Assembly: GCF_027595985.1 (NCBI RefSeq)
Contig: NC_073304.1
Location: 139,115,211 to 139,179,210 of the forward strand
DNA length: 64,000 nucleotides
Reading direction: 5' to 3'
From: Sorex araneus
Taxonomy: Eukaryota; Chordata; Mammalia; Eulipotyphla; Soricidae
Within the stretch, counting starts at the first letter, position 1; each line of letters starts with the position of its first letter. The position numbers and the translations under genes are program-made. Shown here in pieces: positions 44,113 through 55,097 of the stretch. Under the pieces are notes generated by a model. That model saw only the letters and a list, made by a program, of their open reading frames with translations, did not search any database and was not told the DNA's origin.

Positions 44113-46002
44113 TTGTTTTTTGATTTATTTTGTTTTCTTAGAGCCTTCAGATAAAGTTTGAGACAGGAATTCTGTGTTAAGAAATTTAGTGGGGGTGGGC
44201 CTGGAGCAATAGCACAGCAGGTAGGGTGTCTGCCTTGCACGCGGCTGACTCGGGTTCGATTCCCAGCATCCCATATGGTCCCCTGAGCACCGCCAGGAGT
44301 AATTCCTGAGTGCAAAGCCAGGAGAAACCCCTGAGCATCGCCAGGTGTGATCCCCCCCCCCCAAAAAAAAAACTTAGTGGGGAGGGGCTGGGAATCTTAG
44401 CTGTCAAAACTCATGCAACTGGGAAAAGGGGATTTCCAACAGGAGGAAGAAAGGAATGGGGTGTGGTGGGGGGGTGGGGCAGGGGAGAGGGTGGAAATTT
44501 GGGCCACATTGGCAAATGCTCAGGGGTTATTATTCCTGGTTCTGTGCTCGAGTGGCTTCTGTCCATATTCAGAGGACATTTTGCAGTACCAGGGATCAAA
44601 CCTCGGGTGGCTGCATGCAAGGACCTCTCCGGTCCAAGAATGGCGTCTTTTTTCTTTTTTTTTTTCCCTCCTACCAACCCCAGAATGTGTTCTTTAAGAT
44701 GAAAAAGATTGAGGCTGAGTGATAGCACAGAGGGTAGGGCATTTGCCTTGCACTCGGCCCACCCGGGTTCAATTCCCAGCATCCCATAGGGTCCCCTGAG
44801 CACTGCCAGAAGTAATTCCTGAGTGCAGAGCCAGGAGTAACCCCTGTGCTAAGCTGGGTGTGACCCAAAAAGCAAAAAAAGGAAAAAAAAAAAGAGTGAA
44901 AAAGATTGATTCTGACTACCCCTCCCCCAAAATACATATCTTTGGACACTAATGCAATTAATGACTTGTCAGTTTTGTATTGTTTGGGGAGAAAATATAT
45001 ATACATATATATATATTCTCTTGGTGTTTTATATATATATATAATATATATATATTATATATATATATAAAACACCATGGCGATGGCTCAGAGGTCTGGA
45101 GTGGACCAGAGAAGGGGGCACTTGCCGTGTAAGGGGCAACCCAGGTTCAAGCCCAGCACCAAATATGGTCCCTCAGGAATGATTCCTGAAAACCACCGGG
45201 CCCCAAGTAAATTAGAGAATCAGAGGGTGGAGCACGTGCTTTTCTTGCAGAAGAACCAGGTTCATTCCTGGCACCTCAAGATCCTCAAGCACAGAGCAGG
45301 GAGTGGCCCCCAAACCCTGCTGGTTGTGGTCCTCAAACCAATATATATGGCCAGCAAGCGAGGGATCACACGGGTTTGCCAACCCTAGTTGATCCCTACT
45401 GTTACATGGCTCCCCTCCCCAACCAGGCATGCCAGATATAGCCCTGCAAGTTCCTGAGCACTGCAGAGATAACACCCTGGACCCTTGCATTGAAACTGTC
45501 CCAGATAGCCCAGCATCACAGGGAGTAGCCCTGACCCCCATCCACTGCTTGGAATGCCACAAAAATGAAATATTACACACACATATATGTATGAACCCAG
45601 AAAAGGTCTTCCCTCCAATTCTCATCTGCCAAGTCTCTCTTCTACATCAGCCACTGTTAGTTCTCATTTCACTACCCTCAGTTTCTCAACTCATATATAA
45701 ACAACTATGAGCATATGTGCTCTTTCTTCCACTGTTCTTTTTACATATACGTATGTATACATGCATGTGTGTGTATTGGTCTAGGGAGCACACCTGGTGG
45801 TATTTGGGGTTATGGGTCAGGGTTCTCCCCGTGGTGCTCAGTGACCATGTGGTGCCAGGGATCAGACCTGGCTCCAGCCCAATGAGCTCTCTCCTGCCCA
45901 GTTTTGTTGTTTGTTTTTGCTTTTTGTCTGGGGACAATACCTGGTTGTGCTCAGGGCTTATTCCTGGCTCTGTGCTCAGGGATTGAACCCGTTCAAGGCA
46001 AC
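43162..46002 (-). repeat. Duplication block B, inverted copy (2841 bp)
   Basis: Exact mirror of 47382-50222 (paired coordinates sum to 93384). SINEs inside: 43162-43275 (minus, cut by the breakpoint), 43920-44109 (plus, 29-nt A-run), 44198-44372 (plus), 44500-44626 (minus), 44708-44890 (plus), 45080-45207 and 45222-45334 (plus, diverged), 45779-45900 (minus), 45903-46002 (minus, cut by the breakpoint). Also holds the AT palindrome. Both ends stop in the middle of a SINE, so both junctions are new. Confidence 0.96.
45023..45076. repeat. 54-bp perfect AT-rich palindrome
   Basis: ggtgtttt at the left, aaaacacc at the right, pure A/T between; the whole 54 bp equals its own reverse complement. 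A further TA run precedes it at 44995-45015. Confidence 0.97.
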
Positions 46003-47227
46003 CGTTTCTGGCTTTGTGCTTAGGGATCGCTTCTGGCGGGCTGAGGGGAACACGTATGGTGCCAGGGATCAAACCCAGGTCAGCCACATGCAAGGCAAGT
46101 GCCTCAACCCTGTCCTATCTGTCCAGCCCCATTTACTTCTTTCTTTTGGTGGGTGGGGGACTCGGAGCTGGCAGCAGGGGCTACCCCGGGTGATGCTCAG
46201 GGCTTACTCCAGGCTCTGAGCTTAGGGGTCACTCCAGGCAGGGCTCAGGGGAGCACATGTGCTGATGGGGATTGAACCTGGGTTGGCAGCAGGCGAGGCA
46301 AGTATACTATTTGCTTATTTCTTGTCTGTGTCCCCCGGAGAGAACGGGAACTCCTGGAGGGCAGGGACATGTGTCTCTTGCATAGCTTCCGTTTCCAGAG
46401 AAGTCCCCTGTCTAGAGCGGGCACTTGGTAAAGACTCCAACACACGAATCTTTGCTAATTAAAGAAAGCGGCTCCATACTATAATTCACAACACCTTCTG
46501 CTGAGGCACGCGACCTTTTCCTGAAGCAAGTGTTCTCTGGTATGTTTTGGACCAGCTCCCTGTTAAAAAATATCTCTTGTCAACCATCTGGAAAATGATA
46601 AAGTTGGATCCATACCACCCACTATATACCAGGAAAGAGTCCAAACAGATCAAAGATTTATACGTGACAAAGTGAAACCATTAAAGTCCTAGAAAAAAAG
46701 TATAACAGAATTCCAACATAACCGTGAAGTGGGAAGACCCTTCTAACCGACTCAGTTTCCAGCAACCTGGAGAGAGACAGATCAATACAAACTACATAAC
46801 AATCCTGAGACTTCTATTTGGGGGTTGGAGAGAGACTACAGCAGTTAAGACATTTGCCTTGCATGAGGTCAACCCTGGTTTGATCCTCAGCCTCCCAACA
46901 CCTCTAGGAGTGATCCCTGAGCACAGAGCCAGGAGTGAACCCTGAACACAGTTGAATGTGGCATGGAAAAAAAGGAAGGAAAAAAAAAGAAGGAAAGAAA
47001 AAGATATTCTCAGTTCACAGTAAGGGGAATTCCAATGCTCTGATCATATGAGAACATACTTATCCTCTTCTTTACATGTGATAAGGGAATGTAAAATAGA
47101 AGCACATCACAAAACCATGAGATGACCAAATCCCAAACCATGGCAACACTGCACTGGCAGGCTGTTGAGAAGAGCACTCTTGCACATTGGCAGGATGCTG
47201 AGATGGGCACTCTCACACGTTGCTCTC
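46003..47227 (+). repeat. Duplication block A, copy 2 (1225 bp)
   Basis: Starts with no spacer directly after inverted B (46002/46003) in mid-SINE. Its right side runs on naturally into 47228, so this is the copy with the ancestral right flank. Mirrors the SINE content of copy 1: 46003-46130, 46157-46312 (minus) and 46821-46962 (plus). Confidence 0.96.
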
Positions 47228-47381
47228 CGATTCCTAATTGGGGAACTAATGTGCCAGGGAATTAAGCTCTGGCAGTTACATTTCTGGGCAGATAGCCCAC
47301 AGTTGTGTGAATACATGTAAAATGATGTTCACATAAAGTTACTCATTGATGGGTCAGAGAGATGGTACAGCAGGTAGGGCA
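47228..47381. other. Single-copy spacer between A copy 2 and B
   Basis: 154 bp with no partner elsewhere. Includes the head of a plus-strand SINE (from about 47352, gggtcagagagatggtac) that continues without a break into block B, showing that this edge is ancestral. Confidence 0.9.
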
Positions 47382-49271
47382 GTTGCCTTGAACGGGTTCA
47401 ATCCCTGAGCACAGAGCCAGGAATAAGCCCTGAGCACAACCAGGTATTGTCCCCAGACAAAAAGCAAAAACAAACAACAAAACTGGGCAGGAGAGAGCTC
47501 ATTGGGCTGGAGCCAGGTCTGATCCCTGGCACCACATGGTCACTGAGCACCACGGGGAGAACCCTGACCCATAACCCCAAATACCACCAGGTGTGCTCCC
47601 TAGACCAATACACACACATGCATGTATACATACGTATATGTAAAAAGAACAGTGGAAGAAAGAGCACATATGCTCATAGTTGTTTATATATGAGTTGAGA
47701 AACTGAGGGTAGTGAAATGAGAACTAACAGTGGCTGATGTAGAAGAGAGACTTGGCAGATGAGAATTGGAGGGAAGACCTTTTCTGGGTTCATACATATA
47801 TGTGTGTGTAATATTTCATTTTTGTGGCATTCCAAGCAGTGGATGGGGGTCAGGGCTACTCCCTGTGATGCTGGGCTATCTGGGACAGTTTCAATGCAAG
47901 GGTCCAGGGTGTTATCTCTGCAGTGCTCAGGAACTTGCAGGGCTATATCTGGCATGCCTGGTTGGGGAGGGGAGCCATGTAACAGTAGGGATCAACTAGG
48001 GTTGGCAAACCCGTGTGATCCCTCGCTTGCTGGCCATATATATTGGTTTGAGGACCACAACCAGCAGGGTTTGGGGGCCACTCCCTGCTCTGTGCTTGAG
48101 GATCTTGAGGTGCCAGGAATGAACCTGGTTCTTCTGCAAGAAAAGCACGTGCTCCACCCTCTGATTCTCTAATTTACTTGGGGCCCGGTGGTTTTCAGGA
48201 ATCATTCCTGAGGGACCATATTTGGTGCTGGGCTTGAACCTGGGTTGCCCCTTACACGGCAAGTGCCCCCTTCTCTGGTCCACTCCAGACCTCTGAGCCA
48301 TCGCCATGGTGTTTTATATATATATATAATATATATATATTATATATATATATAAAACACCAAGAGAATATATATATATGTATATATATTTTCTCCCCAA
48401 ACAATACAAAACTGACAAGTCATTAATTGCATTAGTGTCCAAAGATATGTATTTTGGGGGAGGGGTAGTCAGAATCAATCTTTTTCACTCTTTTTTTTTT
48501 TCCTTTTTTTGCTTTTTGGGTCACACCCAGCTTAGCACAGGGGTTACTCCTGGCTCTGCACTCAGGAATTACTTCTGGCAGTGCTCAGGGGACCCTATGG
48601 GATGCTGGGAATTGAACCCGGGTGGGCCGAGTGCAAGGCAAATGCCCTACCCTCTGTGCTATCACTCAGCCTCAATCTTTTTCATCTTAAAGAACACATT
48701 CTGGGGTTGGTAGGAGGGAAAAAAAAAAAGAAAAAAGACGCCATTCTTGGACCGGAGAGGTCCTTGCATGCAGCCACCCGAGGTTTGATCCCTGGTACTG
48801 CAAAATGTCCTCTGAATATGGACAGAAGCCACTCGAGCACAGAACCAGGAATAATAACCCCTGAGCATTTGCCAATGTGGCCCAAATTTCCACCCTCTCC
48901 CCTGCCCCACCCCCCCACCACACCCCATTCCTTTCTTCCTCCTGTTGGAAATCCCCTTTTCCCAGTTGCATGAGTTTTGACAGCTAAGATTCCCAGCCCC
49001 TCCCCACTAAGTTTTTTTTTTGGGGGGGGGGGATCACACCTGGCGATGCTCAGGGGTTTCTCCTGGCTTTGCACTCAGGAATTACTCCTGGCGGTGCTCA
49101 GGGGACCATATGGGATGCTGGGAATCGAACCCGAGTCAGCCGCGTGCAAGGCAGACACCCTACCTGCTGTGCTATTGCTCCAGGCCCACCCCCACTAAAT
49201 TTCTTAACACAGAATTCCTGTCTCAAACTTTATCTGAAGGCTCTAAGAAAACAAAATAAATCAAAAAACAA

Positions 49272-49303
<32 letters not shown>

Positions 49304-50222
49304 GGCTTTTAAGCCCCATCTGGAGGTACTCAGGGCTTACTCCTAGCTCTGCATTCAGGAATCATTCTTGGAATGGCTCAGGTGACCATATGGGGTTCCA
49401 GGGATTGACCCTGGGTTGGCTACATGCAAGGCCCTATCCACGCACTGTACTATCTCTCTGGCCCAAACTCTACTGGTTGACAACAGATCCTGCTTCTCAA
49501 AACGAACCCTGGGCAGGCTCTTCTGCTGAACAGAGCATCCATTTCCAACTGCACTGACCTAACAGCATCCCAAAGCAAATCTGTAGTTGTACAAGCTTCA
49601 TACAAGTGAATATGTGAATAAAAAATCTCCACAATTGCTATTCCTTTCCATTGCTTTTCCCAGACACCGGCAGACCCAGGGTCCCAAGGTTGCCAGCCTG
49701 AGAACCTATGCCTTAAGAGCTGACCCTGTGTACTTCACTCTATTTCACAAAAACTGGCTGAGAGCAGAACAGGAGTTGGGAGGAGAGGTGGGATGCTAGG
49801 GTGGGCGCGGCCTGGTTCAGCCTGCCAAACAGGAGATTTGGTGTTGTCTACTGTAGGAGCCCACTGCTGAGACGACTGCATTTCCCAGCACCCTCGAGAA
49901 ACCCCTCACCCTGGAATCCGAGCTTCAGACTGTGAGCCCTGCCCTGCCACACCTGTGTGGGCCCATGTGCCATGGCCGCTGGTGCTGTGGTGAAGACTAT
50001 CGTGGCCGACTCCTGTTTTTCTGTTCAGGACTCCCTGACACAATAAGAATGCTGGTCCAGTGCAAAAGACAACTTGGGAAGGTCCAGAAATGAATGGTCC
50101 CATTTATTTGGGGCTGGTGATAGCATACAGCGGGTAGTGTGCTTGCTTTTCATGCAGTCAACCTGGGTTCGATCCCTGGTATCCGGTATGGTCCCTCAAA
50201 CACTGCCAGGAATAATTCCTGA
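47382..50222 (+). repeat. Duplication block B, original orientation (2841 bp)
   Basis: SINEs run intact across both edges: 47352-47481 on the left and 50109-50275 on the right. Mirror SINEs: 47484-47605 (plus), 48050-48162 and 48177-48304 (minus), 48494-48676 (minus), 48758-48884 (plus), 49012-49186 (minus), 49275-49464 (minus, 29-nt T-run). Confidence 0.95.
48308..48361. repeat. 54-bp perfect AT-rich palindrome, second copy
   Basis: Mirror of 45023-45076, identical in length. Confidence 0.97.
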
Positions 50223-50275
50223 GTGCAGAACCAGGAGTAAGCCCTGAGCATCACTGGGTGTGCCTTCCCCCCAAA
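50109..50275 (+). repeat. Type I SINE spanning the right edge of block B
   Basis: ttggggctggtgatagcatac to actgggtgtgccttcccc, uninterrupted at 50222/50223. Confidence 0.9.
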
Positions 50276-50785
50276 CAAACAAACAAATAACAAGAAGAAA
50301 TGGCCCCAGTGATAATACCACTAGTCAGTGAGGGAGTGGGAAAATAGAGTGGACAGATAGCTTCCCATGGCTCTCCGTGACAAACTCTCAGGCACTGTTT
50401 TCTTTGTGTGTGTCTGGGGTGGAAGGGGGTGGGGGAAGCAGTCAGGGATCAAGCCCAGAGTCTCACACATCCAAAGCTAGTGCTCTGTGACTGTTACCCA
50501 GTCCCTGAAACACTTCTATATCGTTCCCCACAGGCCCCTGGAAGGAAAAGGTCCAGCTGCTCATGCTGTATTTTCCCGATGATATTCCCTTTGTTACCTG
50601 CCTTCCTTTCCAGGCTCATTTCCTCACTCTTGCAGGCTTCTTCCTGGGGTTACTAAGCAATCGACTTGAACTTGAATCCTTGCAACAGAATCTGCTTTAG
50701 GAAGAACTCCAACCAAGACAGCTCTCCTGTCAACCAAAATCCTGAGGTCCAGCTCCAAGCAGGCAGCTGTAAATGATGGCATGCT

Positions 50786-50930
50786 GTATAGACAGCACGG
50801 TGGGTAGGATGTTCGTAGGATGCAGCCCACTCAGATGCACTCCCCAGTACCACATACAGTCTTCTGAGCCCCACCAGGAATGATCCCCCAGCACAGAGCT
50901 AGGAGTATAGCCTAAAACCATGCTGAGTGC
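50786..50930 (+). repeat. Type I SINE, diverged
   Basis: gtatagacagcacggtggg to aaccatgctgagtgc, followed directly by the G-run. Confidence 0.75.
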
Positions 50931-50959
50931 GGGGGGGGGGGGGGGGGGGGGGGGGGGGG
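50931..50959 (+). repeat. 29-nt poly-G run
   Basis: Unbroken G tract at the SINE 3' end, where an A-tail would be expected. Confidence 0.95.
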
Positions 50960-51044
50960 AGGGAAAAGAAACAAAGTCCTCAAAGTGTCTTAAGGCATGG
51001 CAGAGCAATAAGAACAGAATTCTGGATAAAAACAAATGAAGCCA

Positions 51045-51135
51045 AAAACAATAGTATAGCTGGCAGGGCTCACGCCTTGCACACAGCCAACCCACGTTCA
51101 ATCCCTGAGCACCAGGGGTGTACCCTTCCCCCCAG
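51045..51135 (+). repeat. Type I SINE, shortened
   Basis: gccaaaaacaatagtatagc to caggggtgtacccttcccc. Confidence 0.65.
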
Positions 51136-51161
51136 CAAAATATATGTATTTCTTAAGGGTA

Positions 51162-51323
51162 GGGGCCAGAGTGATAAGACAGAAGGCAGGGTACTTGCCT
51201 TCCCAGCAGCCAGCCAGGCTCAATCTCTGGCGCCCCATAGGGTTTCCTGAGCCTACTGGGAGTGAGCCCTGAGCATAGAGCCAGGGGTAAGTAAGCCCTG
51301 AGCAATGCTGGGTGTAGCCCCAA
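51162..51323 (+). repeat. Type I SINE
   Basis: ggggccagagtgataagac to gctgggtgtagccccaaaac. Confidence 0.85.
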
Positions 51324-51479
51324 AACAAACAAAACCCCAACAAAGCAAAGAGTAGAAATCTCAGGTCAGAACACAAGCGCAGAGACGGCCCTCCAACCCA
51401 GAGCTGCAAAGAGGACAAAGAAATTAGTCTCTCTTTTCTATTTCATTTCTTTTTCTCTGTTGCTGTTGTTGTTTATTTT

Positions 51480-51615
51480 CGGGACACACCCAGAGATGCT
51501 CGGGCTTCCTCCTGGCTCTCCACTCAGCCATAGTCCTGGTGCGGCCTCGGAGACCATATGGGGTACTGGGGGACTGAACATGGCCAGCTGCCATGTCCAC
51601 ATTACCAGCTCTCTC
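51480..51615 (-). repeat. Type I SINE
   Basis: ttcgggacacacccagagatg to accagctctctcttg. Confidence 0.7.
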
Positions 51616-51989
51616 TTGAGCACCTTATGTCTACCTCAGGTCACTGTATTGCCACTCTCCCAGGTGGAGCTGCAAGTGGCCAAAGGTCACCATGCTGGGG
51701 AGTCACAGCCCTTGAAGGGAATAGCTGGCACTGCCATGACCTGCAAGCCTGCAGTGTGTGTGCCAGTGGGTTTCCATGGTGCTGGCTCTGGCACACCAAC
51801 TTCCAGGCCCACTTCAGTCTGAAAGCAAGAAGCACCTCAGTGACCCCACCCAGGGCCAGAGATGAGCCACAAGAAGCCTGGAGGGAGCTGTAGCTCCTCA
51901 GTCTTTCTCTCCTTCTCCCTCCCTCTCCCTCTCTCTACCTGCCTCCCTCCCTCTCCCTCTCTTCCTCCCACCTCCCCCCTCTCTGCCTT

Positions 51990-52019
51990 ACTCCCTCCCT
52001 TCTTCTCTTCTCTTCTCTT

Positions 52020-52097
<78 letters not shown>
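51990..52097 (+). repeat. Polypyrimidine microsatellite, (TCTTC)n then (CT)n
   Basis: About 107 nt without a purine, (CT) from about 52026; preceded by 90 nt of CCCT-rich DNA from 51900. Confidence 0.95.
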
Positions 52098-52098
52098 G

Positions 52099-52168
52099 TC
52101 AAGGATCATACCTGGGCCTTATGCATGCAAGGCATGTACTTTACCACTGAGCCATATCCCCAGCCCCT
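52099..52168 (-). repeat. tRNA-Ala/ID-like SINE with a (GA)n tail
   Basis: On the minus strand: ggggctggggatatggctc, agtggtaaagtacatgcc, then the B-box-like region, running straight into the (GA)n tract at 51990-52097. A GT-rich microsatellite flanks its other side (52168-52225). Confidence 0.75.
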
Positions 52169-52326
52169 GTGCGTGTGCGCTCGTGTGTGTGCATGTGTGT
52201 GTGTGTGCATGTGTGTGCGCACGTCTATGCGCATGCACGCACTCTGTCCTAATTAAGAAATATTTCACAAGAGCGTTTCATTTGTTAAAATAATTCCTGC
52301 AACCGCTTTCAAATAATAAAATTCAT

Positions 52327-52728
52327 TTTACTTGCTCGTGTAGCATTTCAAGTGGAAATACAAGGCACCATGAAATGATGGTCTCTCTAAGAACATTTCC
52401 ACTTCTGTGTGAAAATCCTAGACAAAACAAAACAAAATAAAACAAAACATCGCCAGTGCTCACAGGCAGCCACTGTAGCCAGTGCAACCAAGTCCATGGA
52501 CTCGACCGTCCAGCCGGACAGAAGCTGTGTGGCCTGAGGCTATTATTATAATGGAAACGTCAGAACACACCCAGACACCGGATACCCCCCACCAGACAAA
52601 TGAAACACTTGAAATCAGAGTCAGTGAGGGGGACTCTCAAACCCCCTACCCATGTAAACGCTGGCAACGGTTAGAGTCTCCTTGCCCCCTCCTCTTTTTC
52701 TTCTTCTTCTTCCTCCCCCTCCTCCTCC
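52327..52728 (-). other. OVOL2: Probable OVOL2 3' UTR
   Basis: Downstream of the OVOL2 stop codon and free of SINEs. No AATAAA or ATTAAA on the minus strand in this stretch; a weak AGTAAA variant sits at 52332-52327. True end undetermined. Confidence 0.4.
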
Positions 52729-53039
52729 TCACTTGTCCTCCTCACTCAGGTTGGCATTCCCCTGGAAGGTGGCGGTCAGCTTGTTTTGCAGGAGCGCCGC
52801 CAGTCTTTTGGACGTCTTCTTGAGGAAGGCGCTGCCGGGGTGGGCCTTGTTCACGTGCAGGTACAGGTCCTCCTGGGCGGGGCCCGTGTAGCCACAGTCC
52901 TCACAGACGTAGAGCTTGTCCCGGCGCTGCTTGTAGGCGTACTGCTGCTGCACTCCGTGGATCTTCTTCAGGTGAGACTCCAGCGAGCAGCGCTGGGTGA
53001 AGGCTTTGTTACAGATGTCACATTTGTAGGGGCGGATTC
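52729..53039 (-). CDS. OVOL2: OVOL2 last coding exon (zinc fingers 3-4, C-terminus)
   Basis: OVOL2 is a nuclear C2H2 zinc-finger repressor that maintains epithelial identity. The exon starts after the acceptor ttgcag (53045-53040) with two bases completing a Gly codon, and encodes 102 residues to the TGA at 52731-52729. Zinc finger 3 is YKCDICNKAFTQRCSLESHL (C-x2-C-x12-H-x4-H); the linker VQQQYAYKQRRDKLY follows; finger 4 is YVCEDCGYTGPAQEDLYLHV to His-Pro (C-x2-C-x12-H-x4-H). The acidic C-terminus ends LSEEDK. The QQYAYKQRRDKLYVCEDCGY segment is the OVOL2 rather than OVOL1 form. I found no upstream OVOL2 exon in 53040-64000, so at least 11 kb of intron precedes this exon. Confidence 0.94.
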
Positions 53040-53365
53040 CTGCAAGAGAGAGGGCCAGGCATGGTCACAGTCCAATCACACTGTTCCAACGCAGGAGCTA
53101 GTCAAGGCATTGTCTGCATCTCTGGAGACGTGATACATAGTGATATTTCAATAAATATCAACATAGTCTCAAACACCTTTTCAGTCCTCACTGGTATGAA
53201 GCTAAAAATCAACCATGACAAGAAAACTAGAAAAAGAAAACTACAAAAATCCCAAAATGTGGAGGGAAAACCACATGTGAAGAAATGGTCCCATGCTGAT
53301 GAACAATTCTTGGATAAAGAAAAAAATCAGTACTATCTGGAGACCAGTGGAAATGTAAAGATGAC

Positions 53366-53530
53366 TGGGGGGAGGGGGGAAGCAACAGTATAACAGACAG
53401 GGCACAGGGCAGGCCCAGGTTCGATCCCCAGCATCCCATATGGTCACATGGTCCCATGACCACCATCAAGAGTAATTTCTGAGTGCAAAGCCAGGAGTAA
53501 CCCCTGAACATTGCTGCATGTGACCCAAAA
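53366..53530 (+). repeat. Type I SINE
   Basis: ggggggaagcaacagtataac to ctgcatgtgacccaaaatg, with a duplicated catggtccca; its A-tail has grown into the adjacent purine tract. Confidence 0.85.
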
Positions 53531-53544
53531 TGAAAGAGAAAGAT

Positions 53545-53735
53545 AGAAAGAGGGAGAGAAAGAGGGAGAGGGAAGGAGAGAGGGAGGAAGGGAGAGAGGA
53601 AGAGAGGGAGGAAAAGAGGGAGAGAGAAAGAAAGAGAAAAAAAGAAAGAAAAAAGGAAGGAAGGAAGGAAGGAAGGAAGGAAGGAAGGAAGGAAGGAAGG
53701 AAGGAAGGAAGGAAGGAAGGAAGGAAGGGAAAAAA
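53545..53735 (+). repeat. 191-nt uninterrupted polypurine tract
   Basis: (GAGG/GAAA)-type followed by (GGAA)n from 53655 to about 53729. No pyrimidine between the T at 53544 and the T at 53736. Confidence 0.95.
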
Positions 53736-53776
53736 TGAAGAGATGAACTATCAGATCCTATAAGATACAACAAAAG

Positions 53777-53957
53777 GGGCCAGAGCCATAGCATAGCGGG
53801 TAGGGCACTTGCCTTGCCCACGGCAGACCCGGGTTCAATCCCTGGCATCTCATATGGTTCCCCCAGCACTACCAGGAGTAATTTCTGAGTGCAGAGCCAG
53901 GAGTAATCTCTGTGCATTGCTGGGTATGACCCAAAACGCAAAGAAAAAAAAAAAAAG
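53777..53957 (+). repeat. Type I SINE
   Basis: ggggccagagccatagcatag to ctgggtatgacccaaaacgc, A-rich tail. Confidence 0.92.
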
Positions 53958-54030
53958 TAGTATTAAGAGAAAGTTCATAAAAACGCAAGCCCACGAGTAC
54001 AAACGTCTCAAATAAACCATGTAACTGGAA

Positions 54031-54190
54031 AAGAAGCCAGTGGGCTGAGCACGTGCTCTACTGGTACGAGGCCAGCGGCTGACCTCAGGCACTGCACCGT
54101 TGGGCACACAGCAGCCGCAAGCACTGAGTCAGAAGCCCCTAGCACTGAGTCAGAAGCCCCTGAGCACTGCCAGGTTTGACCCCAAAATGA
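54031..54190 (+). repeat. Old SINE with 20-bp tandem duplication
   Basis: gcactgagtcagaagcccct occurs twice near 54120-54162. Confidence 0.6.
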
Positions 54191-54259
54191 AACAATCAAA
54201 CCAACAGCCAATCTCACCTCAAAGTTCAAGGGACAGAAAAGGACAAAACTCAACAGGCT

Positions 54260-54372
54260 GAGGGGCCTGAGCAGCAGCAGGGGATAGGACTCCCGTCATG
54301 TGCTTGCCCATGCGGGTTTGATCCCTGGCACCCAATCCAGTCCCTGACACCCCTGAGCACGGGCCCAAACCA
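54260..54372 (+). repeat. Type I SINE, shortened
   Basis: gaggggcctgagcagcagc to cctgagcacgggcccaaacc. Similar degraded copies at 54435-54590, 54827-54905 and 54960-55055. Confidence 0.65.
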
Positions 54373-55097
54373 AAAGCAAAACAAGATAAAATTTCAAACA
54401 CTCGCACCTCAGACACAGTTAGAATCCCACAATCTTCCCAGGGAGCAAAGAGAGTGTAGCATTAAAAGCCTTGCTCGTGCCAACCCAGGTGTGGCCCCAG
54501 CACCACACACGGCCCCTGAACCTCTCCAGGAGTCCTGGGCAGACTCAGAAGAAGCCCTGATTGGGCTTAGGCATGGCCCCCAAACAAACAAACAAGCAAA
54601 TGAAAAATCGAATCTTCCTAGGTTAGACGAGGGAGAAATACATAACTTAAACAGATGAATCAGAAGCACAAAAACTGGAAAACAGTAATCAGAAATCTCC
54701 CTAAGCACAAAGGCCCAGAGACCTGGAGATGGGACCGAGCTGCCCGTTCTCGGGGGAAGGAGCCCAGCACTGTCCCACGACCCCAGTCTGAGAGCACCGA
54801 CACCAAGCGCACAGCCCCCCCAAAAAGGGGGGGCCAGAGCAATAGTAAAGCGGGGAGGGCACTTGTCTCGAGAGCACAGAGCTGGGATTAAATCCTCAGC
54901 AAAAAACCCCAAACCAAACAAACAAACAAAAAACCAAAAATAGTCCTAAACCGGCAATGGGAGATAGCAACAAGGGGCTAGTGCTAACACTCAATCCCCC
55001 AGCACTGCCCCCAGCAGTGAGCCCCGGAGCATTTCTGGGTGTGGCCCCCAACAAACAAGCAAATAACAAATAATGGCACAGACATGGAGAAAGGAAA

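Noticed and set aside
44413-44702. Several overlapping open frames of 90-160 codons within block B, present twice
   Set aside because: They run through SINE and simple repeat sequence; the doubling is due to the duplication.
51862-52293. Ser/Leu repeat open frame on the plus strand and Arg/Glu repeat frame on the minus strand
   Set aside because: Translations of the (CT)n microsatellite.
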